A stretch of DNA of 40,515 bases from a gamma proteobacterium HTCC2207 (GTDB lineage: Bacteria; Pseudomonadota; Gammaproteobacteria; Pseudomonadales; Porticoccaceae). Below, one piece after another: positions 39,380 to 40,515 of this stretch. Position 1 is the stretch's first letter, and each line of letters opens with the position of its first letter. The notes beneath the pieces were generated by a model. The model had not been told where the DNA came from and made no database searches. It saw only the letters and a program-made list of their open reading frames with translations. Made by a program: the position numbers and the translations under genes. The DNA lies in the NCBI GenBank assembly GCA_905181925.1, contig CAJIZU010000089.1:1-40515 (forward strand), in the 5' to 3' direction.

Positions 39380-40515
39380 ATGGCAAATTACTTTAACACT
39401 CTCAGCCTCAGCAACAAATTGAGCCAGCTGGGTAAATGTCGTTTTATGGACCGTAGTGAGTTTACTGACGGTTGTAATCTTATTAAGGGCTGGAACATTG
39501 TGATCATTGGCTGTGGTGCTCAAGGGCTCAACCAAGGCCTTAATATGCGCGATTCTGGTCTGAACATATCTTACGCCCTGCGTGAGCAGGCGATTACTGA
39601 GAAACGCCAGTCCTATCAGTGGGCCTCTGGAAATGGCTTTACCGTTGGCACTGCTGAAGAACTCGTTCCTACTGCTGACTTGGTACTCAACTTAACTCCT
39701 GACAAGCAACACACTGCTGCAGTAACGGCTGTAATGCCTTTAATGAAACAAGACTCTACTCTTGCCTATTCTCACGGCTTTAATATTGTCGAAGAAGGCA
39801 TGCAAATTCGTCCTGATCTCACCGTCATTATGGTTGCCCCTAAGTGTCCTGGTACTGAAGTGCGCGAAGAGTACAAGCGCGGCTTTGGTGTGCCAACCCT
39901 GATTGCTGTGCACCCGGAAAATGACCCTAGAGGCAATGGTCACGCTATTGCTAAGGCGTATGCCTCAGCCACCGGTGGAGATCGTGCGGGGGTATTAGAG
40001 TCATCCTTCATTGCTGAAGTAAAATCAGACTTAATGGGCGAACAAACTATTCTTTGTGGCATGCTGCAAACTGGCGCTGTTTTGGGTCACCAGCAGTTGC
40101 TAAATCTAGGTATTGAAGCAGCCTATGCGCGCAAATTAATTCAGTATGGCTGGGAAACAGTCACTGAGGGCCTCAAGCACGGCGGTATTACTAACATGAT
40201 GGACCGTTTAAGTAATCCTGCCAAAATCAAAGCATTCGACATGGCAGAAGAGCTAAAAGTCATCTTAGCACCGCTTTTCCAAAAGCATATGGACGACATT
40301 ATTGAAGGTGAGTTTTCTCGTACCATGATGGTTGATTGGGCTAACGATGATGCCAACCTATTAAAGTGGCGTGCCCAAACCGCAGATACCAGCTTTGAGC
40401 AAGCCGCAGACTGCGACACTGAGATCACCGAGCAAGAGTTCTACGATAAGGGCATTTATTTAGTCGCCATGATCAAAGCCGGCGTCGAACTAGCATTTGA
40501 CACCATGGTTGCCTC
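39380..40515 (+). CDS. ilvC: ketol-acid reductoisomerase, class II-like (3' truncated by window)
   Basis: [28 protein letters not shown]...[23 protein letters not shown]...; absent from the supplied ORF track because no stop is in the window. Confidence 0.95.
   Translation, partial: MANYFNTLSLSNKLSQLGKCRFMDRSEFTDGCNLIKGWNIVIIGCGAQGLNQGLNMRDSGLNISYALREQAITEKRQSYQWASGNGFTVGTAEELVPTADLVLNLTPDKQHTAAVTAVMPLMKQDSTLAYSHGFNIVEEGMQIRPDLTVIMVAPKCPGTEVREEYKRGFGVPTLIAVHPENDPRGNGHAIAKAYASATGGDRAGVLESSFIAEVKSDLMGEQTILCGMLQTGAVLGHQQLLNLGIEAAYARKLIQYGWETVTEGLKHGGITNMMDRLSNPAKIKAFDMAEELKVILAPLFQKHMDDIIEGEFSRTMMVDWANDDANLLKWRAQTADTSFEQAADCDTEITEQEFYDKGIYLVAMIKAGVELAFDTMVA

Noticed and set aside
39740-40428. 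Minus-strand ORFs at the window end
   Set aside because: Antisense to the truncated ilvC reading frame, which is open to the window edge and clearly recognisable.
1-40515. Prophage, transposon, toxin-antitoxin or defence island
   Set aside because: No integrase, transposase, phage structural, restriction or defence-type genes recognised. RatA is treated as a Coq10-like core protein rather than a toxin system.

Overview
This 40.5 kb window looks like chromosomal core sequence from a marine-type gammaproteobacterium. It is densely coding and has no visible prophage, transposon or CRISPR array. Recognisable blocks: comF(end)-cysE; epmA-efp-serB with a divergent ytjB/ahpA-like gene; a second cysE; an M15 peptidase; sfsA; dksA-gluQRS-cbrX-cbrA-cbrB-[ncRNA candidate]-pcnB-folK-dNK-panB-gpx; an AGCS symporter; fur/bamE, rnfH-ratA, an NSS transporter, smpB; cysZ/rhlB; MATE; hemA-prfA-prmC; TPR lipoprotein-lolB-ispE-tRNA-Gln-prs-rplY-pth-ychF; a DMT transporter; ilvY/ilvC(partial). 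The most interesting locus is cbrX-cbrA-cbrB and the gap before pcnB. In Pseudomonas the Hfq/Crc-sequestering sRNA CrcZ is encoded in that gap. Here the gap holds a short, terminator-bounded element: a hairpin, then a 27-nt (AAT)n / (ARN)n tract suited to the Hfq distal face, then a 12-bp-stem terminator. The adjacent CbrB homologue has lost the sigma54-contacting GAFTGA region and has an altered Walker B, and I saw no sigma54 promoter in front of the element. Together these suggest a divergent, possibly sigma70-driven CbrAB-CrcZ-like circuit. AANAANAA motifs overlap the efp and ilvC start codons. Other points: the ispE stop codon lies inside tRNA-Gln, there are two CysE paralogues with short C-termini, the YtjB-like protein may carry a degenerate cyclase-like domain, and prmC and cysZ may use ATT start codons. 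All calls come from reading the sequence; no database searches were run.
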